DNA of 64,000 nucleotides from contig CM067449.1 in assembly GCA_034508935.3 (NCBI GenBank), positions 769,637-833,636 on the forward strand. Reading direction: 5' to 3'. The DNA is from Berghia stephanieae (taxonomy: Eukaryota; Mollusca; Gastropoda; Nudibranchia; Aeolidiidae). Below the pieces are notes generated by a model. That model worked only from the letters and a program-made list of their open reading frames with translations, was not told where the DNA came from and did no database searches. The position numbers and the translations under genes are program-made. This document shows, piece by piece, positions 35,264 through 45,988 of the stretch; positions within the stretch are counted from its first letter, which is position 1, and the number at the start of each line of letters is the position of its first letter.

Positions 35264-35502
35264 AGGCTGGTGTAGCGGGAGTTTATCTATGTTTCTTTAG
35301 TGTGAAACAGACAATAGTAATTGCTTGCTACCCCTTGGATAGGACACAGGTTTATTGTAAAGAACTTTCCACCAGATCTAACAAATACAGATTACCCACC
35401 CCATCATTCCTGGGTGGTCAGTGGGGTCAAATAAAAATCTCTACTTTGCCCTTAGCATGTAAAGCGAATACCCTAATAATTGAGCTAGAGGGACCAACTT
35501 CG
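35264..35502 (-). mobile_element. SINE family B copy
   Basis: TAATTGCTTGCTACCCCTTG body and TTGAGCTAGAGGGACC head end match the 5.5 kb copy. The B box is degraded. Confidence 0.65.
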
Positions 35503-35564
35503 CATCAAAGACCTGTTTAGATATCCTTAAATATTTGAAATGAAAAAAAAAATAATTTAATGAA

Positions 35565-35720
35565 TAGCAGTCCTTCAGAGGCATGAAGCCCAAGGAGCCA
35601 GGGTTTATCCCGGTTTCTATGGCATGAAACAGACAATAACAATTGCTTGCTACCCTTTGAATAGGAAGGTAGTCTATCACAAAGTACTTTCATGAGATCT
35701 GACAGACTTAGCTACAGAAG
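35565..35720 (-). mobile_element. SINE family B copy, head truncated
   Basis: CAATTGCTTGCTACCCTTTG and TACTTTCATGAGATCTGACA match family B. The tRNA-like half is absent. A poly-C run follows at 35749-35769. Confidence 0.6.
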
Positions 35721-36199
35721 CACAACCCCTCCGACTATCACTATCTCCCCCCCCCCCCCCCCCCCCCCCTTTCTACCACTTACATTACATCAGAAAAAGG
35801 GGCAAGTTGGAACAATGCAATGGTTTATTCCTCTGTTCCCCTCTCCTCTGCCTCCATCCATTCTAACCCCACTACTGGCAGTCACTACCACTACTAAATG
35901 CTCTTCAAAACTTGTAATAGTAAAGCACCATCCCAGTGATAAGAAAAGACATCATCAGGCTTCACATAAAAGCTCATTACCCAATCAGTTTTCATCAGGC
36001 ACAGTTACTCAATCAGTCAGTTGTCACACATCATTCGCTTTATTAGGCATAGGACTATCAACATATTGATCAGTCAGTCACTTGCCTCCCACCCACTAGC
36101 CTTTTGTTGAGTCGTCATGGTATGTTACACAAAGTACATGGTTGTTAAAAGGTCACCCAATGACTATTACTCCCCCACCCTCATCCCATCTCCATTCCC
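35721..36199. other. Harbinger interior, non-coding
   Basis: Poly-C run, then unremarkable sequence. The 125-codon frame across it is proline/serine-rich and not recognised. Confidence 0.5.
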
Positions 36200-36284
36200 T
36201 GACGCCTGGGTTATTCCATTCTTCCCTTGGAACAGACCCTGAGACACATTTCTCCTATGGGATGAATAAAAGGAATTTTATTAT
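36200..36284 (+). mobile_element. SINE family C 3' fragment
   Basis: GACGCCTGGGTTATTCCATT through CCTATGGGATGAATAAAAGG, the 3' third of family C. Confidence 0.7.
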
Positions 36285-36399
36285 TTTATAAGAGGCCATT
36301 GTGCGCGAGCTGTACTGTACGTAAGTTGACTACACTTCCTGATTTAGATTTTATTGCAGGTTTTAATATATGCAAAAATTTTCCTTCTCCCATTTTTAG

Positions 36400-36659
36400 G
36401 TCGTCTCTGATGCAATTTTATAAGTTACAAACTTGGTTCCTAAGTGGCCTGGTTCAGTGCATGATGCAAATTTTTTAGGAAATCTGGGCTATTCTTTGCA
36501 TTTGAGGATCCACATCGCAGGGCTTTGGATGGTGTGATCCTTGGAGACAGTCGTTATATGTTAAGAAATTGGCTAATGACCCCAATACCAAAACCCCCAA
36601 AATAGAGGAGAAGAGGCATTTAACACCGCCCATCGTATCACAAAATGCACGATTGAAAG
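36400..36659 (+). pseudogene. Harbinger transposase (HARBI1-like), central DDE exon
   Basis: After the acceptor CCCATTTTTAG (36399) the exon reads VTNLVPKWPGSVHDANFLGN, then in another frame FEDPHRRALD and VILGDSRYMLRNWLMTP (second catalytic Asp in GDS). In a third frame it reads EEAFNTAHRITKCTIER (catalytic Glu). It ends two bases into a codon at the donor GAAAG|GTAAGT. A TAA follows VVSDAIL, and the frame slips twice, near 36490 and at the CCCCC/AAAA runs near 36595. It is clearly a Harbinger DDE core and clearly dead in this copy. Confidence 0.88.
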
Positions 36660-36958
36660 GTAAGTTTTACCAATCATATAATCCCACCCTCCAGGAAACA
36701 ATAACATTTTGATAATTTTTGAAATTTAATATTTCAGGTTTATTTTTATATCCACTTTAACAATACAATTTGCAAATGATCAATGAAAATAAAAGAAAAT
36801 TAACCAAAAAAATAGTTGTAATCATACTGTCATTGTCATGCTAGTATAAACATTACATTTTTTTTTTTTTTGAAGAACTCAGATTAACCATTATATGTAA
36901 TTCTTTCCCTTCTAATTGTAATTAAATGACTGAGAAAAAAATAAATAAATAAATAAAT

Positions 36959-37066
<108 letters not shown>

Positions 37067-37134
37067 GTCCATTTAATTTTAATTGGTTTTAAGTGTACAT
37101 GTACAAGTACAAGCAATTATTGTCATTTCAACAG

Positions 37135-37382
37135 AGTCATTGGAGTGGTTAAAAGAAGATGGAATTGTCTCCATGACGAGCTCAGAATGACGCCTGACAG
37201 AGCCTGCAAGGTTATTTATGTGTTTTTGGCTCCACAACTTTGCTGTTGATGCTGGCCTACCCATGGAAGAAAACAACCGTAATGATGATGATGATGACAG
37301 CAATCATAACTTTTCTCCTATTGGGACTCGGGAAGGAGCATCTGAACAGAACGTCTTGCTGCTGGCAAGGCAGCCAGGCTGA
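37135..37382 (+). pseudogene. Harbinger transposase (HARBI1-like), last exon
   Basis: After the acceptor TTTCAACAG (37134) one base completes the split Arg codon. Then VIGVVKRRWNCLHDEL and RMTPDRACKVIYV give the conserved post-Glu region. A frame change near 37225 leads to LHNFAVDAGLPMEENNRN, an acidic run DDDDD and a stop at 37380-37382. The exon order, splice phases and motif order all agree with one gene of about 4.9 kb. Confidence 0.85.
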
Positions 37383-37599
37383 CTTTGATTAATAGTGCTT
37401 TTAGAAATATCGTTGAACCTCTCTAATCAGGAAATAAATATAATCATTAATGTAGTACATCACTCTGCAAGTATACTGTGTGCAGTATTCTTGTTGTGAT
37501 GAGCTACATAAATGTCATACTGTTTTAATTATTGTTCCAGCTGGTCATATGGAAACACATTTCTATATCATATAACTACAAGTCGCCTATCAGGCATCT

Positions 37600-37682
37600 A
37601 GTACTCTTTGACTATCCCATTTTACTCCTTTTTACTGGCGCTGATGTGTTGCAAGTGCTGTAAAACCCTTAAAAACAAAAAC
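37600..37682 (+). mobile_element. repeat D 3' tail fragment
   Basis: CCTTTTTACTGGCGCTGATG, TGTGTTGCAAG and AAAACCCTTAAAAACAAAAA. The upstream body is absent. Confidence 0.75.
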
Positions 37683-38486
37683 AAACCTGTTTGGCAGGAA
37701 GTATTAAAGTGCATTCACTGTAATTTTTTCTGGAATGGGTCTGATGTAAATTGGAAAACTGAACAAGAATTCTCATGCCTGAGTCGGTTATCAAACAGAA
37801 AACAAAGGGGCATTAAAATTTTCTTTTTTTAAGGTCATCAAAATCCTGAGTTGAGCAATCAAATTTTAACTGCCCTATTGTCATAAGACAATTACATATT
37901 GTAAGACCTTTTGTATAAATCATTATACCAGCCGCTTAGCCAAAGCCCAGGATAGTCCCAAGTCACATTTGTGATAAGGGTCTTAAATCGCCATGCCACT
38001 GTACAAGTTTGTGACAATAGGCCAAAATAACAATCTGTATTTATTCCAGAGGATTTGTTCTACCAATAACATAAGGAACAATGCAGTGTATGCGATTTTA
38101 AGTAAATTTTAACAAAAACATATCAGCTCTATCAAAAGTACAGATTGAGATAAATACAGGACTAAAACCCCTCTAAATAACAATTAGAAAATCTCAAGAA
38201 CCATTTTTTAAAAATGGTTTAAGGCAATTCATAAGACAGGTTTTAACTGCGATTTTCTAAGATACTATGAGGCCAATTTTTTCTACACTATGGACAAATG
38301 TATTGCAACATGTCTCCATGGATTGCTTTAAACCATTTTTAAAATTGACTCAAAATACATGTGATTGAATTAATATTCAAATTCAAGACATTAGAAACCA
38401 ATTGGGTCATGGATAGAAACTAAATTATGATGTCATTTGTGAACGCTCCCAGCTGTGATTTTCATACATGAATTAATTTCCTATAA
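37683..38486. other. Harbinger interior, non-coding
   Basis: AT-rich. A short inverted pair CCATTTTTTAAAAATGG is near 38200. No gene was recognised. Confidence 0.5.
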
Positions 38487-39337
38487 CTGTCATCTGCATT
38501 TTTTGCAGCCGCAAATCAGGGCGATCCGCAAATTTCCCAAAATTGGCAAATCGTGGCAAATTTTGGGAAAATTGGCAAATCGCGTGGCAAATTTTGGGGG
38601 AAAAAAAGAAGCGAAAACAAAATAACGAAAAAGAAAGTGCGAAACTTGAGAAATGTTGCAGCTTTGCCTGGGCCCAAACCAAGGGAAGCTACTCTCTACG
38701 GATAATGATCTCATGCTCGCAGTGTATCTGCATACACTGCAATTCCCAATTTTTGTGATATTCCTCAGCATGAGTCTGATACTGGAATTATACATCTGAC
38801 CCTATTTTGGAAGTCTGAGGCAGATTATGTTCTAGCTCTCGCTGCATTGGCGTCCCGGTATGCCTTCTCAACATGCTCGTCAGCTGATGTGGAGCGAAGT
38901 TTTTCTCTTTACAATCTTGTCTTGTCTTCCAGAAGGCGTAGACTCACAGAAAACAACATCAAAGGACTAGTTTTCCTTTACTACAATAAGTTTATCGATG
39001 CCTCTTTTTTTGAGTAGTAAAAGAAAACTAGGCCTTTGATGAGTCTGACTGAAAGTGTACGTTTGTTTGTGTGTATGTGTGTGTGATTGTCTAAAAGTTT
39101 GGGCGCATAAATCGCTTTACATTGTGTAAATTAATAAATGTAGCCTCCTTAAATGTAATAAATTGTCTTTTATAAATTTTTTTTTCTGTATCGCGTGTTA
39201 ATTTTTACTGAAACGCTTAGTTCTCCTCGGCAAATTTTTTGGCAAATTTTGGTCTTTTTGGCAAATTTCTTGGCAAATTTTGGGGGGTTTTTTGGGCAAA
39301 TTTTAGGTCCCAATTTGGCAAAAAATGCAGATGACAG
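38487..39337 (+). mobile_element. hAT-related element, 851 bp, 6 bp target duplication, encodes dimerisation domain
   Basis: The termini CTGTCATCTGCATTTTTTGC are inverted at both ends. CTATAA is duplicated at 38481-38486 and 39338-39343. TTTGCCAA-type words repeat densely inside both ends, as transposase-binding sub-terminal repeats do in hAT elements. Between them lies the 3' end of a hAT-type transposase frame (38748-39017). The MITEs at 10.3 and 16.3 kb share both ends and flanking internal blocks, but lack the coding part. Confidence 0.85.
38748..39017 (+). pseudogene. hAT transposase C-terminal dimerisation domain, truncated
   Basis: The frame reads LTLFWKSEADYVLALAALAS, then CSSADVERSFSLYNLVLSSR, RRRLTENNIKG and LVFLYYN, ending at TAG 39015-39017. 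The Ser-rich segment followed by ERSFS, an R/K run with L, and the LVFL..N end is the hallmark of the hAT C-terminal dimerisation domain. About 90 residues are present out of a normal 600 or more. The N-terminal zinc finger and catalytic part are absent, so it cannot make an active enzyme. Confidence 0.85.
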
Positions 39338-39523
39338 CTATAATATCAAGACATATAAAAAGAATAATTTAATTATAAGTAGTGTAATAATTAATATGCC
39401 TCATCTTAAATTTCATGTATTCAATTCTTATGGTATTTTGTTCAACAATGGAGTTGGGTTTTTTTTATAATGGAGTATTTCCGACTGCAGCCATTGATCC
39501 ACTAATGGATTGTCAGTGATCTG

Positions 39524-39714
39524 TCATCTCCTCTTGGGGCCAGCTTGTCGTAATCTTTGGCTGATGCCATCTGAGGCATTCCACTCCTCTGGTGTATGGG
39601 GAAGAGTTTCTATTGTCAAATCATCTACTACAACTACTGACTCCACCACAGAGCAATCAACAAAACTGATTTCATTAATCTCACTCATATCCATCTGTCT
39701 GGCTAGTGTTGAAG
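39524..39714 (-). pseudogene. Harbinger Myb/SANT-like gene, last exon
   Basis: After the acceptor TTTTTTCCTCCACAG (39715) the exon reads STLARQMDMSEINEISFVDC, then VVESVVVVDDLTIETLP and EEWNASDGISQRLRQAGPKR, stop 39524-39526. The entry phase (needs one base) matches the donor of the exon at 44587. An acidic middle and a basic C terminus fit the second Harbinger protein. Assignment to this gene rests on phase, strand and position rather than on a strong motif. Confidence 0.6.
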
Positions 39715-40184
39715 CTGTGGAGGAAAAAAAATCTTTAGAACATCTTTTTCACTGCATTGAAACAAAACATGATTATATCTGTGAATTATGAAACTGGCCA
39801 CATTATGAAATCAAGTGGTGCTGAAATCAAAAACGTCATTTCATTTTGAAACTTCTCTGATCCCACATAGTCTTCAGGTCAAAGTCAGAATTTGGAATGA
39901 TAAAAACTTTTGAACAATGTTATCTCCTTAAGCAACATGAAATGCTGGCCATTTAATTGAGATGATTTTAGAACCACATCCCACTTTTTAAACAAATCCT
40001 TATAAACTGTTTGTCAGTGCTTAAAAGTGTTAATATAAATATATTTGAGAAAACAATGGACTCAGCAACAGTATGCATTTTTGTTTTATTTCCTTGTAAA
40101 TCATCTTTTTGTTTGAGTATTTTTCTCTAAGGGGGAACCAGTATTTTTTTTTACATATGTAATATGTGATAAGTAAGCATTTGA

Positions 40185-40530
40185 GTGTGTTCCTCTTAAT
40201 GGGGACCTGTGCTTGTGCCTGGACGACACTTTTAGGTGACTTCAAACTAAGTCCACCGATGGCATGCTCTTGGAATCTACATCCATTCCATATAAGAACC
40301 ATTCCCTTTTTGTTTTACTTATTAGTGCTTTGAATTGTTAATCTAGAATTGCTTGACTATCCATTTGCATCCTTTTTACTGGTGCTGAAATGACCTAAAC
40401 ATGTCGCAAGCAATTAAAAACAGAAGAGGATTTATAATTCTAGAACATTTTGTTCCTTTTTACTGGCACTGATATGACCTTAATGTGTTGCAAGCGCCGT
40501 AAAACCATTAAAAACAAACAAATAAAGAAT
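40185..40530 (+). mobile_element. repeat D, diverged copy with a second tail
   Basis: GTAAGCATTTGAGTGTGTTC and GGCATGCTCTTGGAATCTAC start the copy. The tail ACTGGTGCTGAAATGACC is followed by a second one, ACTGGCACTGATATGACC, and AAAACCATTAAAAACAAAC, so the 3' part is duplicated. Confidence 0.7.
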
Positions 40531-40664
40531 GTTGATTAAACAAAATCACACAACCACACTTATGTTATACTTCGTGGTCCCACTGTCACTTCAATGTCCC
40601 CCATTTTGACCAACTTGTTAGCCGTGATAGTCCTTTCAGTACTGTTGTCAATGTTAAATACACT

Positions 40665-40960
40665 GTTAGTGGCTATGTGGTCTTGTGGTATGACACTCGT
40701 TTTCGGATCGGAAGGTCCTGGCCTGAGCCTCGCTCGGCGCATAGTTGAGTCCTTGGAAAAGACTCTTTACTCACATTCTCTCACCGTACTCAGGTGTAAA
40801 ATGAGTACCTGGCCGTTAACAGTGTTGTCTCTGTCCGAAAAATTGTAATATCGCCTAACAGACGTCATGTCCCGTTCTAAATGTTGCTGTTGGTCAGGGA
40901 CCCCTTGTAAAGCGCTTTGAGCACATTTGTGTTTATTGCTATATACAAAAGCTCATTTAA
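40665..40960 (+). mobile_element. SINE family A copy
   Basis: It has the head GGCTATGTGGTCTTGTGGTA, body GCATAGTTGAGTCCTTGGAA and a worn tail. Confidence 0.85.
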
Positions 40961-41389
40961 ACAAATTTTTCTTTATTCTTTCGGGTGAAATTCTATTAAT
41001 AATTTAATGACTTTGTAGCAAAAGAATTATGCTTACTGATTATGGTGTAATCTCCAAGATTACAGTCAGATATGTCAATAATAATTCTGGCTGGACTGGG
41101 ATTCGGAACCAAACTCTCAGTGCCCATTACTGTAAAGAAAATTGTTGATAAATTTGAATTAAATGAAGTATAGAATTCACAAGTTGCACTTCAAGTCCAG
41201 ATTACCCATTACAAACTTAATGAGGAGGAACACAGTGGTGTTTTTTTTTAAAGGTGAATTGTTATGAAATTATAATGATTTTAATTCTATTTATATCAAT
41301 TTTAATATGATACGATATCAATTGATTTTTAATGTAAAATTTGCATCATATAATTACCGGTCTCTGGCTCTTTTTTTTTTTTTTAACCA

Positions 41390-41532
41390 TGAAATGCATC
41401 CAAGTGTAATCTTATCTTCTGATCTTGAGACCCATGAATCCCAGAAATAACAAATCTGCTGGGAATTGAACCCATGACACTTTGATTCATATGCAAGCAT
41501 GATAACTCGCTGTGCCATTGGCTTGCCCTAAA
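41390..41532 (-). mobile_element. tRNA-derived SINE, family E
   Basis: On the minus strand AGCCAATGGCACAGCGAGTT is followed by a textbook B box (GGTTCAATTCCC), a tRNA-type internal promoter. Only one copy was seen in the window, so the body and tail are not defined. Confidence 0.5.
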
Positions 41533-42208
41533 TAAAACACTAAATGAAACAAAATAAATCTTTACAGGACCCAACTCCAAAGTGGAATTTCAATACAATG
41601 TTGCATGATGCCACTTTGACGATTTGTGATAAAAAATACATGGCAATCCCTTATGACACAAAAGCTCTTGCTCCATCACTTATTTCAAATTTGAAATATT
41701 CATATGGCGGAAAACACAAAGGGTCTCAGAGGGTTTTCATTTTGGGGCCCATTTTGACCAATTTTCAAAATACTCCAAACACATCATATTTGGTATCAAA
41801 TGAAAGGTTAATCATTGCAGATTCAGAAAAAATAGCTTTTGAGAGCAGCAGGCCTCTTACATGAAGAGAAATTGTCAAAGAAAGACAACTCTTCCGTTTT
41901 TTTGAAAATTTCTGGTAATTCTCAGGATCACCAAAATTTCAATGCAAACCTGCCCCCAGGCATTTGAAATCATCTTAAAACAGCATAACTAAGCAGCCCA
42001 TGCATTTTTCTCAAAATAATAGCAGGATTCATGTCATATTTTTTTTTTTTAATGTAAAAAAAAAAAATACAAAAGGACACGAGTCGGAAAAATTTGAAGT
42101 TTTCATGTTTTTTTTATTTTAAAGTATAAAATTCTTTGAAATGTTATAAATAATCAATAAATCTAATATATACAGCAAATACAAATAAAGGTTAATATAT
42201 ACAATCAA
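41533..42208. other. non-coding, 3' side of the 42 kb gene
   Basis: A minus-strand AATAAA occurs near 42115, about 95 bp past the stop of the gene at 42209. The plus-strand 106-codon frame at 41544-41864 is not recognised. Confidence 0.4.
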
Positions 42209-42409
42209 TTATAATTTTAAAAAATAGTGCCCCCTGTTATCAATCGTAACTTGCTCCGAGGGCACTTTCGTCCAGCGGTAGTTGTCCGGAGGGCCCTGAC
42301 TGATGAAGCTTTCATCTGGAACATCACCAAACACATAACTCTTGCCAGGGCCCTTCCGCATGAATCGCACGAATGGAGCATCAGAAGAAGGCTCTGGTGG
42401 GGTTGAAAC
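42209..42409 (-). CDS. spliced gene of unknown family, last exon
   Basis: After the acceptor TTTTTCCACAG (42410) the exon reads VSTPPEPSSDAPFVRFMRKG, PGKSYVFGDVPDESF, PPDNYRWTKVPSEQ and VTIDNRGHYFLKL, then stop. It joins in phase 0 to the exon at 42580-42664. The order (V-G-x-Y-L start, F-V-R-F-M-R-K and K-S-Y-V-F-x-D in the last exon) resembles the C-terminal small beta-rich segment of many uncharacterised transposon-linked invertebrate proteins, but this is a loose impression. It lies in an intron of the Harbinger Myb-like gene on the same strand. It is either a nested gene or additional exons of that gene. Confidence 0.55.
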   Translation of the reverse strand, partial: VSTPPEPSSDAPFVRFMRKGPGKSYVFGDVPDESFISQGPPDNYRWTKVPSEQVTIDNRGHYFLKL

Positions 42410-42579
42410 CTGTGGAAAAATTACAAGAAACAAGATGATAGGTATATTCTTATCATAAAAAAAAAATTCAAATTTCAAAGTCAAACAACAGCTTACTTAC
42501 CACCTGCAACTTCAGAAAACATGAAAATGAGTTATAAATATTACAAAATATTGCATTAAAGGTATGAAAAACTTCTTAC

Positions 42580-42664
42580 AACAGCAAAAAAAGTCTTTGT
42601 GAGCTTGTTTATCTCGCATGTTATTTTGAGGTACTCCCCCACCTTCACCACTGGACAGTCTGAT
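42580..42664 (-). CDS. spliced gene of unknown family, internal exon
   Basis: An 85 bp exon between the acceptor TATCTTCCCAG and the donor GCTGTT|GTAAGA reads SDCPVVKVGEYLKITCEINK then LTKTFFAV. Both splice sites are strong, and the frame is open through into the next exon. It has no ATG, so earlier exons must exist. One minus-strand donor (AAAATTG|GTAAGT) is near 43428. Confidence 0.55.
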
Positions 42665-44342
42665 CTGGGAAGATAAGTAAATATGGTTCTGGTATTACAT
42701 TAAAGTCAAATAGAAAGTTGTGTTTATATCTCATATGTTAAGAAGTGTAATGCAATATGAAATAATAAAAGAACCTGCCCAAAGAAAAATATACAAATTA
42801 GCAAATAATATTAATAATGAGTCTAATAACATATAATCATTGAAATATTTATATGAAGAAAAGTAGCTGAAATAAATGTACAACTAATTAGAGAAATTTT
42901 ACTGATGTTATCTGAATCATACAAGAAAGAAAAATGGTGGGAATCAAATTAAATGAAAGGGAACATAATTCTATTCAAATTTGATAAAAATAACGTCTAT
43001 TTATCATTTTCATAAATTTAATCTAAATTTAGTTGATTTCTTATGGGTCGCCAGCCATGCCATTATCGTGAATCAGCCGCCATATTGGTTTCGCTATTCT
43101 GTGGCATAGCAGTTTTCCAAACTTTGCCGTATCGCACATTAAATCAAGGCATTTCAAGCCAAAATAACATCATCCTGCGTAGTTGTGGGTTTCTATCTTG
43201 TTATTCATCATATATTTACAATAAAATAAGTCGATTATCGACTTTCAGGGGTTAGAAATGGAATTATCAGAATCAAAACAATCGAAGCCGGCTTGATTCT
43301 GCTATGGAAAAACTGCTATGGAAGAGCGACACACAGAAAAACGGGCATTAAAACTAACACAAATCCTTTGAATTTCACATTGATTATACTAAAATACTTA
43401 AAATTATAATAAAAATAGTCAACTTACCAATTTTCACTCGTCGAAGTTATCGGATAACGTTTTAGGGCCGTAAACAAAAACTGCAGCTATGGAAAAACGA
43501 TGTAGACACCGGATGTTTTGACTCGTATTTTACAGGAAGTAAGAGCCTCGCTATGGAAGAATTACGAAGTCCCCAAAACTTTGTGTTTTCTAAAACGGCC
43601 GTTTTTCTTTATTTTACGCATGAAATCATAATTATTTTTAAAAATGAAACTCATTCTCCGATTTTTTAATGTTTTATTTCACAAAATATGGCCATTCAAA
43701 GAATTTCTGAGTTGATTTCATGTTTCTTTAACGCAGTTTTCCGAAACTACCGTGGCTGAAATGAAAACGTTTGTTGTCGCCAAAACCCATAAAAAACACT
43801 TCAACAAACAATATCTTAATAACAACAAAATATTTTTTTTTCAAACTGCTCACACAGGTTCCTTAACCATAAATCAACACAAAACACACAAAAAAATAAG
43901 TGAATTTGGATTTTTTCATAGAAATAAGTTTATTTCAAAAGGAGACCCCCATTTTGGGCCTTCTTGTGTTTTCTGCCATATAATTTTGTCAGCTACTTCA
44001 GGATTGATGGTGTAAAGTAAATTTCAAGATTTTAACTACCATTGAATTATTAAATGTGAATAATCTTGTTTTGATACTCGACTTCAGCCTTCATTTATTC
44101 TTTTAATGTTTTTAAAATTGAGAAAAAATCAAGAGGGAACGTGTCCCAGAGGCAGTTGTTAGATATGCAATAGAGGTGATATACTTTTGAGACTTAACTA
44201 CCAAAAGAGGATAGTTATGTTAGAGAAAAATGAATCAGTGCATAGGCAATTGTAAGGATGTCAATATTAGACGATCACAAAAGATGCATGCATACATAGT
44301 ACAAATTACTTGTTTAAAATATTGTAAGGTACTATTTGTATT
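42665..44342. other. non-coding, with repeated GCTATGGAA words
   Basis: CTGCTATGGAA or GCTATGGAAAAAC occurs several times between 43300 and 43560. One inverse copy is at about 43105 (GGCATAGCAGTTTTCC). The ORF frames here are not recognised. Confidence 0.4.
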
Positions 44343-44482
44343 CATGTCAGGCAGCCCCAGAGACCAGCGATCACATCGTCCTCCACTGTCCAGTCACTAA
44401 ACTTGAAGGTGGCTATGAAACCGTCCTTAGGGTGGAGGAAGACTTTAGAAGCTGGGTTGACGAAATAAATTTGGAGGTGTAG
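44343..44482 (+). mobile_element. LINE 3' coding tail fragment
   Basis: The frame CQAAPETSDHIVLHCPVTKL then EEDFRSWVDEINLEV and a stop has the C-x-E-T-x-x-H-I-x-x-x-C-P motif that ends jockey/CR1-like polymerases. It is a short 5'-truncated insertion. Confidence 0.6.
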
Positions 44483-44586
44483 CCATATGCTACTACTACT
44501 ACTTTATTCATGGAATGCCTAGATGACAGCCTTTTACATTTGTATACAGAACAATGTATGGAACTATTATAATTGCAGAAATTTAC

Positions 44587-44810
44587 CTTGAATACCATCA
44601 ACAATGTTACTACACTCGCCAATAATGACGAGTACCGGTACTTGTTCAGTAAAGATTGAAGAGGGTCCTGGTTTCCCCCTCCAGTCTGCTTTACATAATC
44701 AACATGACTTTGGACTATTCTTTTCGTGTCCTTGAATTTTTTTTATAGCTCCATCACCGAACGGTTTTTGAGAATTCCGCATTGACTCTCATTCTGATCT
44801 TTTCCCAAAC
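44587..44810 (-). pseudogene. Harbinger Myb/SANT-like gene, exon 2
   Basis: After the acceptor CATTTTCAG (44811) the exon reads VWEKIRMRVNAEFSKTVR. In shifted frames it continues VMEL, KKFKDTKRIVQSHVDYVKQT, GGGNQDPL and then EQVPVLVIIGECSNIVDGIQ, ending at the donor TTCAAG|GTAAAT. W-x-x-I-x-x-x-V-N followed by E-L-x-K-K-x-x-D-x-K is the second half of the Myb/SANT-like domain found in Harbinger partner proteins and in NAIF1. At least two frame changes and one stop (TAA at the A-run near 44740) break it. Confidence 0.75.
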
Positions 44811-45779
44811 CTGAAAATGAAAAAGGAGAAAAAAATATGTAAATCAACGATTATGTAATGAGATTGTTGAGGACATTCATTTTGCACTGGAATCAGTTCT
44901 ATTGATTGCTTTTTGTTGCCATAAAATCTTTATTTATTATTATGGTTGTAGCAAACTTTACTTGTATAATTAGTCTGTATCCTTTAAATTATTTGCATAA
45001 AAAATGTCATGCTTTTGAGTGTAGATTATTATCAGTCATACCTCTTAAATTGGCATTTTATCATTAAATATTTGTAGGGTCTGACTGGAGAGGGTGAAGA
45101 TTTATTTCTTGCTTATCAAATGTACTCGGGTAGGTCGCCCTAAATCTGTATGCTTTTCTATACCTCAAATTCCAACAGCTCTAACTGCAATTATTTGACA
45201 TCTTTTGTTAGTTTGATGTAAATACATATGAGGTATTATCAGTTAACCTTGCTTAAAAACCGAAAATAGATACCAAACCCCCTCACCCCAAATATGTATG
45301 CTCATGCCCCAAACCCGTATACGGCTTGCCCTAAACCAGTACAGCATTAAATTAGTCTCCTAATTTTTCAAAATTTCATAATTTTTTTAATATGATAATG
45401 TTGTGGTAGAATTTCATTTATAATTAGTTTTTAAAAATATTTTCTAAAAGACAAAAAAAAATAAAAAATTGAGCATATATAAAGAGCATTATCCTAGCAT
45501 TTACGTTTGTTGCGGTTATAACTTTTGACGCATTAGCGATTTTCTGTTATTTTTTGCACTGAAAAAAAAAAAAAAAAGAATAAATAAAGACACAGCTTGG
45601 GAATTTTTTTTAAAAAGAAAAAAAACAACCTTTTACTTTTAGAAAGAAGTTTATTTTCACTTCCACTTCATTTCGAATTTTTCTGGTTGACTTGTTCTAA
45701 ATATTCAAGTGAGTTGAAAGCTTAAAACTTTTGTCATTTTTTGTGGCAACTGACACAGATGCTAGATTTGTATACGGCT
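44811..45779. other. Harbinger interior, non-coding
   Basis: AT-rich with poly-A and poly-T tracts. No gene was recognised. Confidence 0.5.
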
Positions 45780-45988
45780 AAACATGCTCAAAGCTCTGTA
45801 AGGGGCTCCAAGCCAATAGCAACACCGCAATATCACAACTTTTCCCCGACAGAGTCATTACTTTTAATGGCCAATTACTCAATAAGGAGCCTTTTCCAAT
45901 GACTCGACTTTGAACCACTCAGGGAGGGACTTGAATCTTGGGCCTACGGGTCCAAATGCAAGTGTCATACTACAAGACAACAAAGCCC
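45780..45988 (-). mobile_element. SINE family A, old diverged copy
   Basis: ACATGCTCAAAGCTCTGTAA, GCCAATAGCAACA and AGGAGCCTTTTCCAATGACT follow the family A order in inverse, with many changes. Confidence 0.65.

Noticed and set aside
41544-41864. 106-codon plus-strand frame
   Set aside because: No recognised motif. It lies on the opposite strand in the probable 3' region of the 42 kb gene.
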